Source: JAJZIH01 sp021785265
GTDB taxonomy: Bacteria > Pseudomonadota > Gammaproteobacteria > JAKAQQ01
Length of the DNA stretch: 36,201 bases
NCBI GenBank assembly: GCA_027338645.1
Contig: DAHWSH010000028.1
Span: 1-36,201 of the forward strand
Direction of reading: 5' to 3'
Shown: positions 23,096 through 31,126 of the stretch, piece by piece
Layout of the letters: every line of letters begins with the position of its first letter
Position numbering within the stretch: the stretch's first letter is position 1
The notes under the pieces: model-generated
The model's input: only the letters and a program-made list of their open reading frames with translations
What the model was told of the DNA's origin: nothing
Databases searched by the model: none
Position numbers and translations under genes: made by a program

Positions 23096-23677
23096 ATGTC
23101 TCCCCGTGGTGGCCGACGAAGCGGTGCCGGACGAAAACCGGGCAGCGGGCGTTATGGCGAACCCACCCGTCCGTGGCGTATTCCGCAGAGTCTCGAACCC
23201 CTCATGGCGGCCTGGCTTGCTGCCCACGCTGATCGGACAGGCGGGCTTCCCCAGGCCGCAGCTCCCCTGAAATCCACTGGCGTACAGCGCTCCCTCCTCC
23301 GTCCGGCGGTTCGGGTGCCGGCGGGTTTCCCCTCCCCGGCCGATGATTTCTTCGAGGCGGGCATCGACCTCAACGAACACCTCATCGTGGCCGGACATGA
23401 GGCCCAGACCTTCATCGTCCGGGTCACCGGCTGGTCGATGATCGGCGCAGGCATCCATGACGGGGATGAGGTCTTGGTCGACCGGGCGATCGAACCGCGC
23501 GATGGGGCCGTGGTGGTCGTCGCCCGTAACGGAGAGCTGTCGATCAAGCGTCTCCAGCTTTCCGGCGGTCAGGTCACTCTGGTTTCCGAAAACCCGGACT
23601 ATCCACCGGTCGTCTGGCGTGAAGGCGAAGACTGGCACTTCTGGGGAGTGGCGATCCGTGTCCTCCACCGTCTCTAG
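23096..23677 (+). CDS. umuD: UmuD-like self-cleaving S24 protein
   Basis: From ATG 23096 the product is 193 residues. This start has AAAAGGAA 9 nt upstream; an in-frame ATG at 23072 lies only about 6 nt after the predicted transcription start and lacks a ribosome binding site. An N-terminal basic Gly/Arg stretch (RGGRRSGAGRKPGSGR) precedes the S24 domain. The autocleavage site is Ala76-Gly77 in PAGFPSPADDF. The catalytic dyad is Ser114 (TGWSMIGAG) and Lys151 (ELSIKRLQL). In the known pathway RecA filaments trigger cleavage and UmuD' pairs with UmuC to form DNA polymerase V. The 3' end overlaps umuC by 20 nt. The basic stretch is longer than in E. coli UmuD and could bind DNA. Confidence 0.9.
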   Translation: MSPRGGRRSGAGRKPGSGRYGEPTRPWRIPQSLEPLMAAWLAAHADRTGGLPQAAAPLKSTGVQRSLLRPAVRVPAGFPSPADDFFEAGIDLNEHLIVAGHEAQTFIVRVTGWSMIGAGIHDGDEVLVDRAIEPRDGAVVVVARNGELSIKRLQLSGGQVTLVSENPDYPPVVWREGEDWHFWGVAIRVLHRL

Positions 23678-24965
23678 CTTTCCCCTGATCGCCCTGATCG
23701 ACGTCAACAACTTTTACGTGTCCTGCGAGCGCCTGTTCAATCCGTCACTCGCCCACCAGCCGGTGGTGGTTCTTTCCAATAACGACGGATGCATCGTGGC
23801 CCGTTCGGATGAGGCCAAGGCACTGGGCTTTCCCATGGGCGCCCCCTGGTTCCGCTGGCGCGCGCTGGCCCGCCGCTCGGGAACCGTCGTGCTGAGCAGC
23901 AACTACGAGCTTTACGGTGACATGAGCCGGCGGATCATGCGCCTGGCTGCGGGTTTTGCCGACGTGCAGGAGATCTACTCGATCGATGAATGTTTCCTCA
24001 GCTGGCACCCGTTTCCGGCCGGCTGCACCGCGGCGGGTACCGGAGGGGCCATTCGCGCCGACCTCGAACGGTGGACCGGTCTGCCCGTCAAGATCGGCTT
24101 GGCCGGAACCCGGACACTGGCCAAGCTGGCCACCCACTGGGCCAAAACCCGTCCCGGGGCGGTACTGGCCTGGCCTGAGCTGACACCGGACGAACAGGAC
24201 GAGATCCTCCGTCGGACACCCGTCTCCGCACTCTGGGGAATCGGTCCGAACCGCGCCCGTCACCTGGGCCAAGACGGCATCCTGAACGCGGCGGATCTCG
24301 CCCGCTGCAATCCCGGCCAGATCGCCGATCGCTTCGATCGGCCGCTGGCGCAAACCGTCCACGAACTGCGCGGCACGCCTATTTTCAGCAGCCGCCACCC
24401 CTCCCCACCGGCACGCCAAAGCATTCTCTCGAGCCGCTCTTTCGGAAGCCCGGTGACGGATCCCACCATCCTGGCCGACAGCCTGTGCGTCTACATGAGC
24501 CACGCCGCGAACAAGCTCCGCAGCACAGGGGCATCCGCCCTCACAATCGGCATCTGGCTGGAAAGCCGGCCACGGGGCCTGTCCCACACCCTCAGGCGAT
24601 GGCGTCTCCAGGGGCTTCCCCGTCCGACTTCCGACTCGAGGTCCCTGATCGCCACCGCGCTGGCCCTACTGGCATCTCTCCACGAACCCGGGCTTCCATA
24701 CACCAAATCCGGTGTCTATCTGGGTGATCTCGTCCCGGACGGGGCCGGGTGCGGCAATCTGTTCGACCGTCCGGATGCCACCGACCGCGCCGACCGTCTA
24801 TCCCGGCTCATTGACGAGAGCCATCGGCGCTTCGGCCCGCACGGCCTGGGCTATGGAGCGAGCGGCCTCACCCATCCCCTCTCCTGGAATCCCAAACGGG
24901 ATTTCCGCTCGCCCGCCTATACCACCGACTGGCACCATCTACCCCTCGTCCACGCCTATCCCTGA
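23658..24965 (+). CDS. umuC: UmuC Y-family translesion DNA polymerase subunit
   Basis: From GTG 23658 the product is 435 residues, close to E. coli UmuC. The palm carries IALIDVNNFYVSCERLF (first catalytic Asp) and EIYSIDECFLSW (Asp-Glu pair). LSNNDGCIVARSDEAKALGF and the thumb region SALWGIGPNRARHLGQDGI follow. The little finger and C-terminal tail end in TTDWHHLPLVHAYP, the UmuC-type tail. It copies past DNA lesions, with mutation, together with UmuD'. GGGGAG lies about 10 nt before the start, inside umuD. The 3' end overlaps the convergent trmB by 10 nt. Confidence 0.93.
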   Translation: MSSTVSSFPLIALIDVNNFYVSCERLFNPSLAHQPVVVLSNNDGCIVARSDEAKALGFPMGAPWFRWRALARRSGTVVLSSNYELYGDMSRRIMRLAAGFADVQEIYSIDECFLSWHPFPAGCTAAGTGGAIRADLERWTGLPVKIGLAGTRTLAKLATHWAKTRPGAVLAWPELTPDEQDEILRRTPVSALWGIGPNRARHLGQDGILNAADLARCNPGQIADRFDRPLAQTVHELRGTPIFSSRHPSPPARQSILSSRSFGSPVTDPTILADSLCVYMSHAANKLRSTGASALTIGIWLESRPRGLSHTLRRWRLQGLPRPTSDSRSLIATALALLASLHEPGLPYTKSGVYLGDLVPDGAGCGNLFDRPDATDRADRLSRLIDESHRRFGPHGLGYGASGLTHPLSWNPKRDFRSPAYTTDWHHLPLVHAYP

Positions 24966-25687
24966 ACCGGTGACCGGATGCGGGTCACCTGGAGATCGTG
25001 GACATCCACTCCCCGCCGCTGGGCACGCCGCTCGAAGCGGGTCGGCACCCGGAGAGCGACCGGATCATTCCGGCGCACCACCAGTTGACCGAACCGGGAA
25101 TCAGCGGCAAAAGAGGCGGTCATGGCCGCCCCATAACCGGCATCGTCGGTGGCGAGGTAGATCCGGCCCCCGTTCCGCAGCACGCGGGCCAGATGGTCCA
25201 GGAGGGGCGGGGCCACGAGACGCCTTTTGTGATGGCGCCGTTTAGGCCAGGGATCCGAAAAGAAGATCAGCACCCGGTCCAGGCAGGTCTCCGGCAGGGC
25301 CGCCTCCAGGACGTCCATGATATCGGCCGCATACAGTCGGAGATTCGTGAGCGGGCTTGGCACAAGACGCCTGAGCAGAGCGCCCAGGCCAGGCCGATAG
25401 ACATCCACCCCGATAAAATCCTCTTCGGGGAAACGGCGGGCCAGGGTTTCGAGGTTCACCCCGTCCCCACAACCGATTTCGAGCGTCAGGGGTGCCCGAC
25501 GGCCGAAAACGGTTTGCGCATCGAACGGCGCGTGCACATCGAGACCGTAGCGGGACCAGCACAGGGTCAGGGCTTGGCGCTGGGCAGGGGTCAGGCGACC
25601 CTCGCGCCGGACATAACTCCGGATCGGCCTGCGCGCGGATCCGGTCTCAGGCCGCCGTGTCGCGTCGGGGAGAGGAAGCCGAAGCAT
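24956..25687 (-). CDS. trmB: tRNA (guanine-N7-)-methyltransferase
   Basis: The 243-residue protein has the TrmB pattern: RPIRSYVRREGRLTPAQRQA, the SAM-binding LTLEIGCGDGVNLETLARRF, EDFIGVDVYRPGLGALL, then FFSDPWPKRRHHKRRLV with the family signature DPWPKRRHHKRR. It methylates G46 of tRNA using S-adenosylmethionine. The ATG at 25687 lies 41 nt inside the 3' end of thiG, so it is translated as the third gene of a thiS-thiG-trmB operon. This order is common in proteobacteria. Confidence 0.93.
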   Translation of the reverse strand: MLRLPLPDATRRPETGSARRPIRSYVRREGRLTPAQRQALTLCWSRYGLDVHAPFDAQTVFGRRAPLTLEIGCGDGVNLETLARRFPEEDFIGVDVYRPGLGALLRRLVPSPLTNLRLYAADIMDVLEAALPETCLDRVLIFFSDPWPKRRHHKRRLVAPPLLDHLARVLRNGGRIYLATDDAGYGAAMTASFAADSRFGQLVVRRNDPVALRVPTRFERRAQRRGVDVHDLQVTRIRSPVQG

Positions 25688-26450
25688 GGTCCCTCGGTGC
25701 CATCCGTCCGGCGCGGTAGGCCCGCCGGCCGGCGATCACGGCATCACGCATGGCTCGGGCCATGAGCACGGGATCACGCGCGGAGGCGATCGCCGTGTTC
25801 ATGAGGATCGCTTCACATCCGAGTTCCATCGCGAGGGCAGCGTCCGAGGCCGTTCCCACTCCGGCATCGACCAGAACAGGCACCCGGGAGCGTTCCACGA
25901 TCAACCGGATGTTGTGGGGGTTCAGGATACCCAGTCCGGATCCGATCGGGGCCGCAAGCGGCATGACCGCGCGGGCGCCTGCTTCGGCCAGTCGATGGGC
26001 CAGAACCGGATCGTCCGTGGTATAGACCATGACCCAGAATCCCTCCCTGGCCAGCTGTTCGGTCGCCCGCAGGGTCTCGAGCCCGTCCGGATAGAGCGAC
26101 GGGTCATCACCCATCACTTCCAGCTTGACGAGCGGGGCTCCCTCGAGCAGGGCACGGGCCTGGCGGGCCACCCGGACCGCCTCCTCGGCCGTCCGGCAAC
26201 CGGCCGTATTCGGCAGAATCGTGTAACGGTTGAGTGGCAGGAAGTCCAGCAGGTTGGGCTGACTTGGGTCTTGACCGATATTGGTGCGGCGGATGGCCAC
26301 CGTCACGATCTCCGCACCGCTCGCCTCCACGGCCTCCCGTGTCTGCTCCAAATCCCGGTATTTGCCGGTTCCGACGAGGAGCCGCGAACGATAGCGGCGG
26401 CCGGCCAGCAGCCAGTCGTCGTCTCCGTCCCGGGTTGCCACGGTCTCCAC
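25647..26450 (-). CDS. thiG: Thiazole synthase ThiG
   Basis: The 267-residue protein starts at GTG 26450, 4 nt after the thiS stop, with GGAGG at the end of thiS as its ribosome binding site. Features of ThiG are visible: RYRSRLLVGTGKYRDLEQTR, SGAEIVTVAIRRTNIGQ, NRYTILPNTAGCRTAEEAVR, the Schiff-base Lys109 in GAPLVKLEVMGDD, and VPVLVDAGVGTASDAALAME. It forms the thiazole phosphate of thiamine from deoxyxylulose phosphate, a glycine-derived imine and ThiS-thiocarboxylate. An Arg/Ser-rich tail of about 15 residues extends past the core and overlaps trmB. Confidence 0.94.
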   Translation of the reverse strand: METVATRDGDDDWLLAGRRYRSRLLVGTGKYRDLEQTREAVEASGAEIVTVAIRRTNIGQDPSQPNLLDFLPLNRYTILPNTAGCRTAEEAVRVARQARALLEGAPLVKLEVMGDDPSLYPDGLETLRATEQLAREGFWVMVYTTDDPVLAHRLAEAGARAVMPLAAPIGSGLGILNPHNIRLIVERSRVPVLVDAGVGTASDAALAMELGCEAILMNTAIASARDPVLMARAMRDAVIAGRRAYRAGRMAPRDHASASSPRRDTAA

Positions 26451-26454
26451 GTGC

Positions 26455-26655
26455 CTAGCCTCCACCCACCGCCTGGATGATCTCGACGACATCCCCCTCA
26501 CCCAGCCGGTGGTCCGGATAGCGGCTCACCGGAACAATCTGCCCATTGCATTCGATGGCCCGTTTGCCCGGACCGAGCGCCAGGGCGTCCACGAGGTCCG
26601 CAACCGTGAGAGCTGCATTCACCTCGCGAGGCTCGCCATTCAGGACAATGTGCAT
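26455..26655 (-). CDS. thiS: Sulfur carrier protein ThiS
   Basis: The 66-residue ubiquitin-like protein starts at ATG 26655 (MHIVLNGEPREVNAALTVAD) and ends in AVGGG, giving the Gly-Gly terminus that carries the thiocarboxylate sulfur for thiazole synthesis. The core motif GDVVEIIQAVGGG is typical. The longer open frame upstream crosses the divergent promoter region with hemA and is rejected. It is the first gene of thiS-thiG-trmB. The upstream region is too short for a TPP riboswitch. Confidence 0.92.
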   Translation of the reverse strand: MHIVLNGEPREVNAALTVADLVDALALGPGKRAIECNGQIVPVSRYPDHRLGEGDVVEIIQAVGGG

Positions 26656-26738
26656 GCTGGTAATTCTACCCCTCGCGGGTATGTCAATCCATCCCGAAAA
26701 CCGCCCGGCCGCCACGCCCGAGGGTAGTCCCCGGGTTC

Positions 26739-26747
26739 TGGTAAAAT
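26739..26747 (+). promoter_or_regulatory. Extended -10 element of hemA
   Basis: TG-G-TAAAAT lies 57 nt before the hemA start in the divergent region with thiS. On the opposite strand TTGACA (26687-26682) is present, but the nearest TAGAAT is only 13 bp away, so the thiS promoter is less certain. The hemA leader is pyrimidine-rich with no Shine-Dalgarno. Confidence 0.5.
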
Positions 26748-26803
26748 TCCGCAGTCATGCATGATCCGCCGGTTGCATCCTCCCCTATCCCCCCTCCCCT
26801 TCC

Positions 26804-28117
26804 ATGACCCTCGCGCTCATCGGCATCAGTCATGCGAGCGCTCCCCTGCAGCTCCGTGAACCCCTGGCCATCTCCCCGGAACGGCTGGTCGCGGAACTCC
26901 AGCGGGCACGCTCGGACTTGAGCCTGTCTGAAGCCGTCATCCTCTCCACCTGCAACCGGACCGAACTGTACTATCGCGCGGACCCGGAGGGCACCCTGGC
27001 ACTCGAATCCGGCCGGCGCTGGCTCGCCGGTCTCAATCCGGACGCGGCTGATGCGCTCGCCCCCCATGTCTATGGGTATGAATCCCTGGACGTCGTCCGT
27101 CACCTGCTCCGGGTTGCCGCCGGCCTCGACTCTCAGGTGGTGGGTGAACCGCAGATCCTGGGACAGGTCAAGGAGGCCTACGAGCAGGCCCATCAAAATG
27201 GCTTCGTCGGACCGGAACTCAACCGGATGTTCCAGTTCGTCTTTCTCACGGCCAAGCAGGTCCGCCAGGATTCCGGGATCGGACTGAAACCGGTCTCCGT
27301 GGCCTCGCTCGGCGTCCGTCTCGCCGAAGAGATTTTCGACGACTTTCCCTCGCGGACGGCCCTGCTCATCGGCGCCGGGGAGACCATCGAACTCTCGTTG
27401 CAGCACCTCTCCCGCCTGCCGATTTCCCGCTTTATCATCGCCAACCGTTCGCTGGAACGGGCCCGGCGACTCGCCCATCCGCGCGGCGGATACGCCATCA
27501 CGCTCGATGAAGTCCCGGACCACTTGGCGGAGGCAGACCTCATCTTCACCGCCGTACAGTCACCCGTACCCGTGCTCACGGCCCAGGACCTCAAGGCAGC
27601 GCTCGTCAAGCGACGGCATTCTCCCATGTTCGTGATGGACCTCGGCCTGCCCCGCAATGTGGATCCAGAGGTCGGCCAGTTGCCCGGCGTCTTTCTTTAC
27701 ACCCTGGAGCACCTCGAGTCCCTGGCCCGGCAAAACCGTCATGAGCGTCGCCAGGCGGCCGAAACCGCCGAAGGGGTGATCGACGTGGCAATCCGCGAAT
27801 ATGCCACGAGCCTCCGGGGACGGGAAGCCATCCCCACCATCTGTGCACTCCGCGAAAAAGCCCAAAGGACCCGTCTCGAAACCCTGGCCCAGGCCCGTGG
27901 ACTCCTCGAACGGGGTGAACCCCCTGAAGCCGTCCTGGAACATCTGGCGCACAGCCTGACCAACCGCCTCCTGCATAGCCCGACCGTCCAGCTGCGCGAG
28001 GCGGCCGAGGAAGGCCGGGACAGCCTCATCCTGGCCGCCCGTGACCTGTTCGGCCTGAGTGAGACCCCGTCTCCCGAAGCGCCGCCGCCGCCTCCGGAAA
28101 AACCGGTCCCGTCCTGA
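26804..28117 (+). CDS. hemA: Glutamyl-tRNA reductase
   Basis: The 437-residue protein has the catalytic Cys50 in AVILSTCNRTELYYRA and the family signature HLLRVAAGLDSQVVGEPQIL. The NADPH domain contains TALLIGAGETIELSLQHL, then FVMDLGLPRNVDP and a C-terminal dimerisation helix. It reduces glutamyl-tRNA(Glu) to glutamate-1-semialdehyde, the first step of tetrapyrrole synthesis in the C5 pathway. The last residues are a Pro-rich tail (EAPPPPPEKPVPS), longer than usual. The start has no Shine-Dalgarno, only a C/T-rich leader. prfA begins 2 nt after the stop, as in many gammaproteobacteria. Confidence 0.95.
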   Translation: MTLALIGISHASAPLQLREPLAISPERLVAELQRARSDLSLSEAVILSTCNRTELYYRADPEGTLALESGRRWLAGLNPDAADALAPHVYGYESLDVVRHLLRVAAGLDSQVVGEPQILGQVKEAYEQAHQNGFVGPELNRMFQFVFLTAKQVRQDSGIGLKPVSVASLGVRLAEEIFDDFPSRTALLIGAGETIELSLQHLSRLPISRFIIANRSLERARRLAHPRGGYAITLDEVPDHLAEADLIFTAVQSPVPVLTAQDLKAALVKRRHSPMFVMDLGLPRNVDPEVGQLPGVFLYTLEHLESLARQNRHERRQAAETAEGVIDVAIREYATSLRGREAIPTICALREKAQRTRLETLAQARGLLERGEPPEAVLEHLAHSLTNRLLHSPTVQLREAAEEGRDSLILAARDLFGLSETPSPEAPPPPPEKPVPS

Positions 28118-28118
28118 C

Positions 28119-29216
28119 ATGGTCCCGACCGACCCCCTCCTCGAACGCCTGCGCCCGCTCGTCGAACGCCATGCGGAACTCGCCCGCCATCTGGCCCAAA
28201 ACTCCACCATTGCCGACCGCGGGCAGTTCCAGGCTTTGAGCCAGGAGTGGGCACGGCTCGATCCGTTGGTCCGTGAACAGGCCGCACTCAAACGCCTCCT
28301 TGAGGAGCACGAGGAGGCGGCACGTCTCGCCCGGTCGGAACCGGACCGGGATCTCGGTCTCCTCGCGCGCGAAGAAGAGATCCGACTGGATCAACTGATC
28401 GCGGCTTGTCGGCTGCGCCTGACCGAACTCACGACACCCCGTGACCCGCTCGAGGCGCTGAACTGCTTTCTCGAAATCCGGGCGGCAACGGGCGGACTCG
28501 AGGCGGCGCTCTTTGCCGGCAGCCTGTTCCGGATGTACAGCCGCTACGCGGAACGCCGGGGCTGGACGACGGACATCCTCAGCCAACATCCCGGTGAACA
28601 GGGGGGGTTCAAGGAAATCATCAGTCGCCTCGCGGGCCCCGGCGCCTATGCCGCGCTGCGCTACGAGGGTGGAACGCACCGGGTTCAACGGGTCCCCAAA
28701 ACCGAATCCCAGGGCCGGATCCACACCTCGACCGCCACGGTGGCCGTCCTGCCCGAGGTTCCGGAGGGTCCGGAACGGATCGAGATCCCGAGCCAGGAGC
28801 TCCGCATCGACACCTTCCGTGCCTCGGGGGCCGGGGGACAGCACGTCAACAAAACCGAATCCGCCGTCCGTCTCACCCACCTGCCGACCGGGCTCGTGGT
28901 GGAGTGCCAGGACGAGCGGTCCCAGCACAAGAACCGGGCCCGTGCCCTGTCGTTGCTCACGGCACGCCTGCTGGCGCTCCGACAGGCCGAGGAGACCGAG
29001 CGGGTCCATACGCAGAGACGGGACATGATCGGTGGCGGGTTACGCGCGGAAAAGATCCGCACCTACAACTTTCCCCAGAACCGGGTGACCGACCATCGCA
29101 TCGGTCTCAGCCTTTATTCGCTCGAATCCCTGCTCGAAGGCGATCTCGACCCCCTGGTCACCGCACTGCGCGCGGCCCAAGCCGCCTCAACCGGGGGCGG
29201 CGGGAGTTCCGGCTGA
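28119..29216 (+). CDS. prfA: Peptide chain release factor 1
   Basis: The 365-residue protein starts at ATG 28119, one base after the hemA stop. It carries the stop-codon-reading tripeptide PKT in HRVQRVPKTESQGRIHTST (the PxT form specific to RF1) and the GGQ catalytic loop in FRASGAGGQHVNKTESAVRL. It recognises UAA and UAG and triggers peptide release. The Gln of GGQ is normally methylated by PrmC, encoded here about 4.5 kb away instead of directly downstream. The last 30 nt overlap the convergent membrane-protein gene. Confidence 0.95.
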   Translation: MVPTDPLLERLRPLVERHAELARHLAQNSTIADRGQFQALSQEWARLDPLVREQAALKRLLEEHEEAARLARSEPDRDLGLLAREEEIRLDQLIAACRLRLTELTTPRDPLEALNCFLEIRAATGGLEAALFAGSLFRMYSRYAERRGWTTDILSQHPGEQGGFKEIISRLAGPGAYAALRYEGGTHRVQRVPKTESQGRIHTSTATVAVLPEVPEGPERIEIPSQELRIDTFRASGAGGQHVNKTESAVRLTHLPTGLVVECQDERSQHKNRARALSLLTARLLALRQAEETERVHTQRRDMIGGGLRAEKIRTYNFPQNRVTDHRIGLSLYSLESLLEGDLDPLVTALRAAQAASTGGGGSSG

Positions 29217-30095
29217 GGAAACAGCCTGGGCACGCCGGGTCTTGAGATCCCGGTACAGCACCCACAGGTTCGTGATCACGTAAAGGACGGCCAGCCCCTC
29301 GAGCAGGGGCCCCACGCCCCACTGGTACCAGCCCGGCAGGCGGGCCAGGTGCTGGACTCCTTTCATCCACCGCGAGAACTCCTGCCCCCAGCGTTCCACC
29401 CCACTCATCGAGGACCCCACTGAACCGAGCGCGGGCAGCTGGTGTATGCGCAAAAGAACGGCCTCCCAGAGGGAGACGGAGGTGGGGACCCAGTCGATCA
29501 GAAAGAGGAGGGTATAGGGTACGGTGACGAGCGCCCCCGTGAGTTTCCAGTCGGACCGGGCCAGGTTGAAGCTCTCGGCAATCGAGGCCACGGCACCCTG
29601 CCCGTCCAGGACGGCGGCGAGCCCGAACAGCACCCCTCCCACACTGATGATGAGGAGAGGGGTCAAAAGAATGCCGATACCGAGCACCACGGAGAGAGCT
29701 CCCGGCCAGCCGGGGATCAGGCCCAGGAGTGCTCCCAACACGAGGGCGACCAGGAGGGCCACCAGGGAGGCCACGAGGAGAATTCCATCGAGCAGAAGGG
29801 CGGCCAGGAAATAATAGCCGCTCCGACGAAGCCCCAACGCCCAACCGAGCGGCTGTGCCCCCGGTTCCTGCCGACTGAGGTAGACCAGAACACCCGCATG
29901 GTAGGCACAGGAGAACCACAGGGAAGCCAGCCACCACAAAAGTCCAGGGGGCCAGTGATCCTCGAGCAGGCGGTAGACCATGGCCGTGAGGAACAGGGCC
30001 GGAGCCACCCGGAGCCAGAGCTGGCCGGCCTGGGCCAGCAGGCGATGGAGCGGTGCACTTGCAGTTTTTGGGGAAGAGGAATAATGTATAGACAT
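29187..30095 (-). CDS. Hypothetical multi-pass membrane protein
   Basis: The 302-residue protein has about six hydrophobic segments: residues 25-45, 50-72, 92-125, 130-165, 185-205 and 262-282. These include LLVASLVALLVALVLGALLG and LGIGILLTPLLIISVGGVLF. The segment AVASIAESFNLARSDWKLTG after the fourth helix recalls YciC/BPSS1780-type membrane proteins, where a similar motif precedes a helix. Function is unknown. ATG 30095 is used; no strong ribosome binding site is visible. It lies between the hemA-prfA operon (convergent, 30-nt overlap) and the divergent lipoprotein gene. Confidence 0.65.
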   Translation of the reverse strand: MSIHYSSSPKTASAPLHRLLAQAGQLWLRVAPALFLTAMVYRLLEDHWPPGLLWWLASLWFSCAYHAGVLVYLSRQEPGAQPLGWALGLRRSGYYFLAALLLDGILLVASLVALLVALVLGALLGLIPGWPGALSVVLGIGILLTPLLIISVGGVLFGLAAVLDGQGAVASIAESFNLARSDWKLTGALVTVPYTLLFLIDWVPTSVSLWEAVLLRIHQLPALGSVGSSMSGVERWGQEFSRWMKGVQHLARLPGWYQWGVGPLLEGLAVLYVITNLWVLYRDLKTRRAQAVSSAGTPAAPG

Positions 30096-30199
30096 GACTC
30101 GATACGAGTTTTGGCAGCTTTGCTGAACCGTATGGATGAAACTCAGTCGTTGTGATCCGTCCCCATCAATATATCAGACCCCACAGGAGGAATGATTCG

Positions 30200-30421
30200 A
30201 TGAAAAAAGCCTTACTGCTCAGCGCAGGGGTGTTGATTCTTGCCTTGGCTGCGTGCAGCAAGACCCCCGCTCCTGCCCCGAAAACCTCTTCTGCCGCTTC
30301 GAGCACCAGCATGATGGCGCCTGCGGCTCCCTCAATGGCCACGTCCACCAAGACCCCGAGCATGGCCACCAAAGGGAAGGCAATGAAAGCCCCCTCGTCC
30401 GCAACCCACATGGGTTCATAA
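30200..30421 (+). CDS. Small Ala/Ser/Met-rich lipoprotein
   Basis: The 73-residue precursor MKKALLLSAGVLILALAACS has a lipobox LAAC with Cys19 as the lipidated residue. The mature part is low-complexity (APAPKTSSAASSTSMMAPAA, then KTPSMATKGKAMKAP), rich in Ala, Ser, Met, Pro and Lys. AGGAGG (30185-30190) is 9 nt before the ATG, a strong ribosome binding site, and a strong terminator follows. Both suggest high expression of a single-gene unit. Function is unknown; many such small lipoproteins are envelope stress proteins, but nothing here shows that. Confidence 0.8.
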   Translation: MKKALLLSAGVLILALAACSKTPAPAPKTSSAASSTSMMAPAAPSMATSTKTPSMATKGKAMKAPSSATHMGS

Positions 30422-30466
30422 GACGAGCCGGCAATCGGCCGATCTCAAGATTCTTGAGGTCAGGGG

Positions 30467-30497
30467 AAAGGCGGACTTCGGTCCGCCTTTCTTTTTT
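30467..30497 (+). terminator. Rho-independent terminator of the lipoprotein gene
   Basis: A perfect 10-bp stem AAAGGCGGAC/GTCCGCCTTT with a TTCG tetraloop is followed by CTTTTTT. A smaller palindrome CTCAAGA-T-TCTTGAG (30444-30458) lies just upstream. Confidence 0.95.
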
Positions 30498-30631
30498 GGA
30501 CGGTACCGAGCGCTTGGCTTGAACGGGCTTTCCTGCATCGAGCGTCTAACGACGACCGGATCGGGAGCGCCCCGACCGAACTTAACTTTATTGAGTGAAT
30601 GCGATCTGGAACCGGTCTTTCGGACCCGAGT

Positions 30632-31126
30632 TTACTGGAGCCGTGTTCCGGGCGGAGGATAGCCAGGTTCGAGATCGGCCACCGTCTCGTTTTGCGGCGG
30701 TGGCAGTGCGATGCCGAAATCGCGACGCAGTTTTTCGAGTCCAGTCCCGGTCAAGCGGAAACCGCCGACACTGCTATTGGGATTCACGATAATCCCCACC
30801 CCGGGCGGCAATCCAGCCATCACCAGTCCGCCCAGAACTTTCTGGACCGCATGCTGACCCTCCAGCGTCTCGGCGTGCCGCATCGCATCCTCTTCGCTCA
30901 GGAAAAACACGAGGTGGCGACCGGTCTGCGGGAGATCCACGACCAGGGCCTCGAGACGGCGAGCCTCGGCTGACCCCGGTGTTCCGGACTCGCGCTGCCG
31001 TTGGAGCGTATAGAGCGTGGCACGGCACAAAGCCTCATAGCAGGTCACGGGCGAGACCTTGCCGTTTTTGAGTCCCTCGAGCAAGTAGCGGATTTCCTGT
31101 TCGGAATCGAAATCGACCGGGCTCAT
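30632..31126 (-). CDS. SseB-like domain protein
   Basis: The 164-residue soluble protein has a helical N-terminus (QEIRYLLEGLKNGKVSPVTC). It then has a region like the SseB N-terminal domain: RHLVFFLSEEDAMRHAETLE, GLPPGVGIIVNPNSSVGGFR and LTGTGLEKLRR. SseB proteins were first linked to serine sensitivity/rhodanese function, but their biochemical role is unclear. Its ATG overlaps the stop of the cystathionine lyase/synthase gene as ATGA, so it is the third gene of a transsulfuration operon. That context suggests a role in sulfur amino acid metabolism, which is inference. Confidence 0.6.
   Translation of the reverse strand: MSPVDFDSEQEIRYLLEGLKNGKVSPVTCYEALCRATLYTLQRQRESGTPGSAEARRLEALVVDLPQTGRHLVFFLSEEDAMRHAETLEGQHAVQKVLGGLVMAGLPPGVGIIVNPNSSVGGFRLTGTGLEKLRRDFGIALPPPQNETVADLEPGYPPPGTRLQ

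Noticed and set aside
26656..26803. TPP riboswitch before thiS
   Set aside because: Only about 150 bp separate thiS and hemA, both promoters must fit, and no thi-box core sequence was found.
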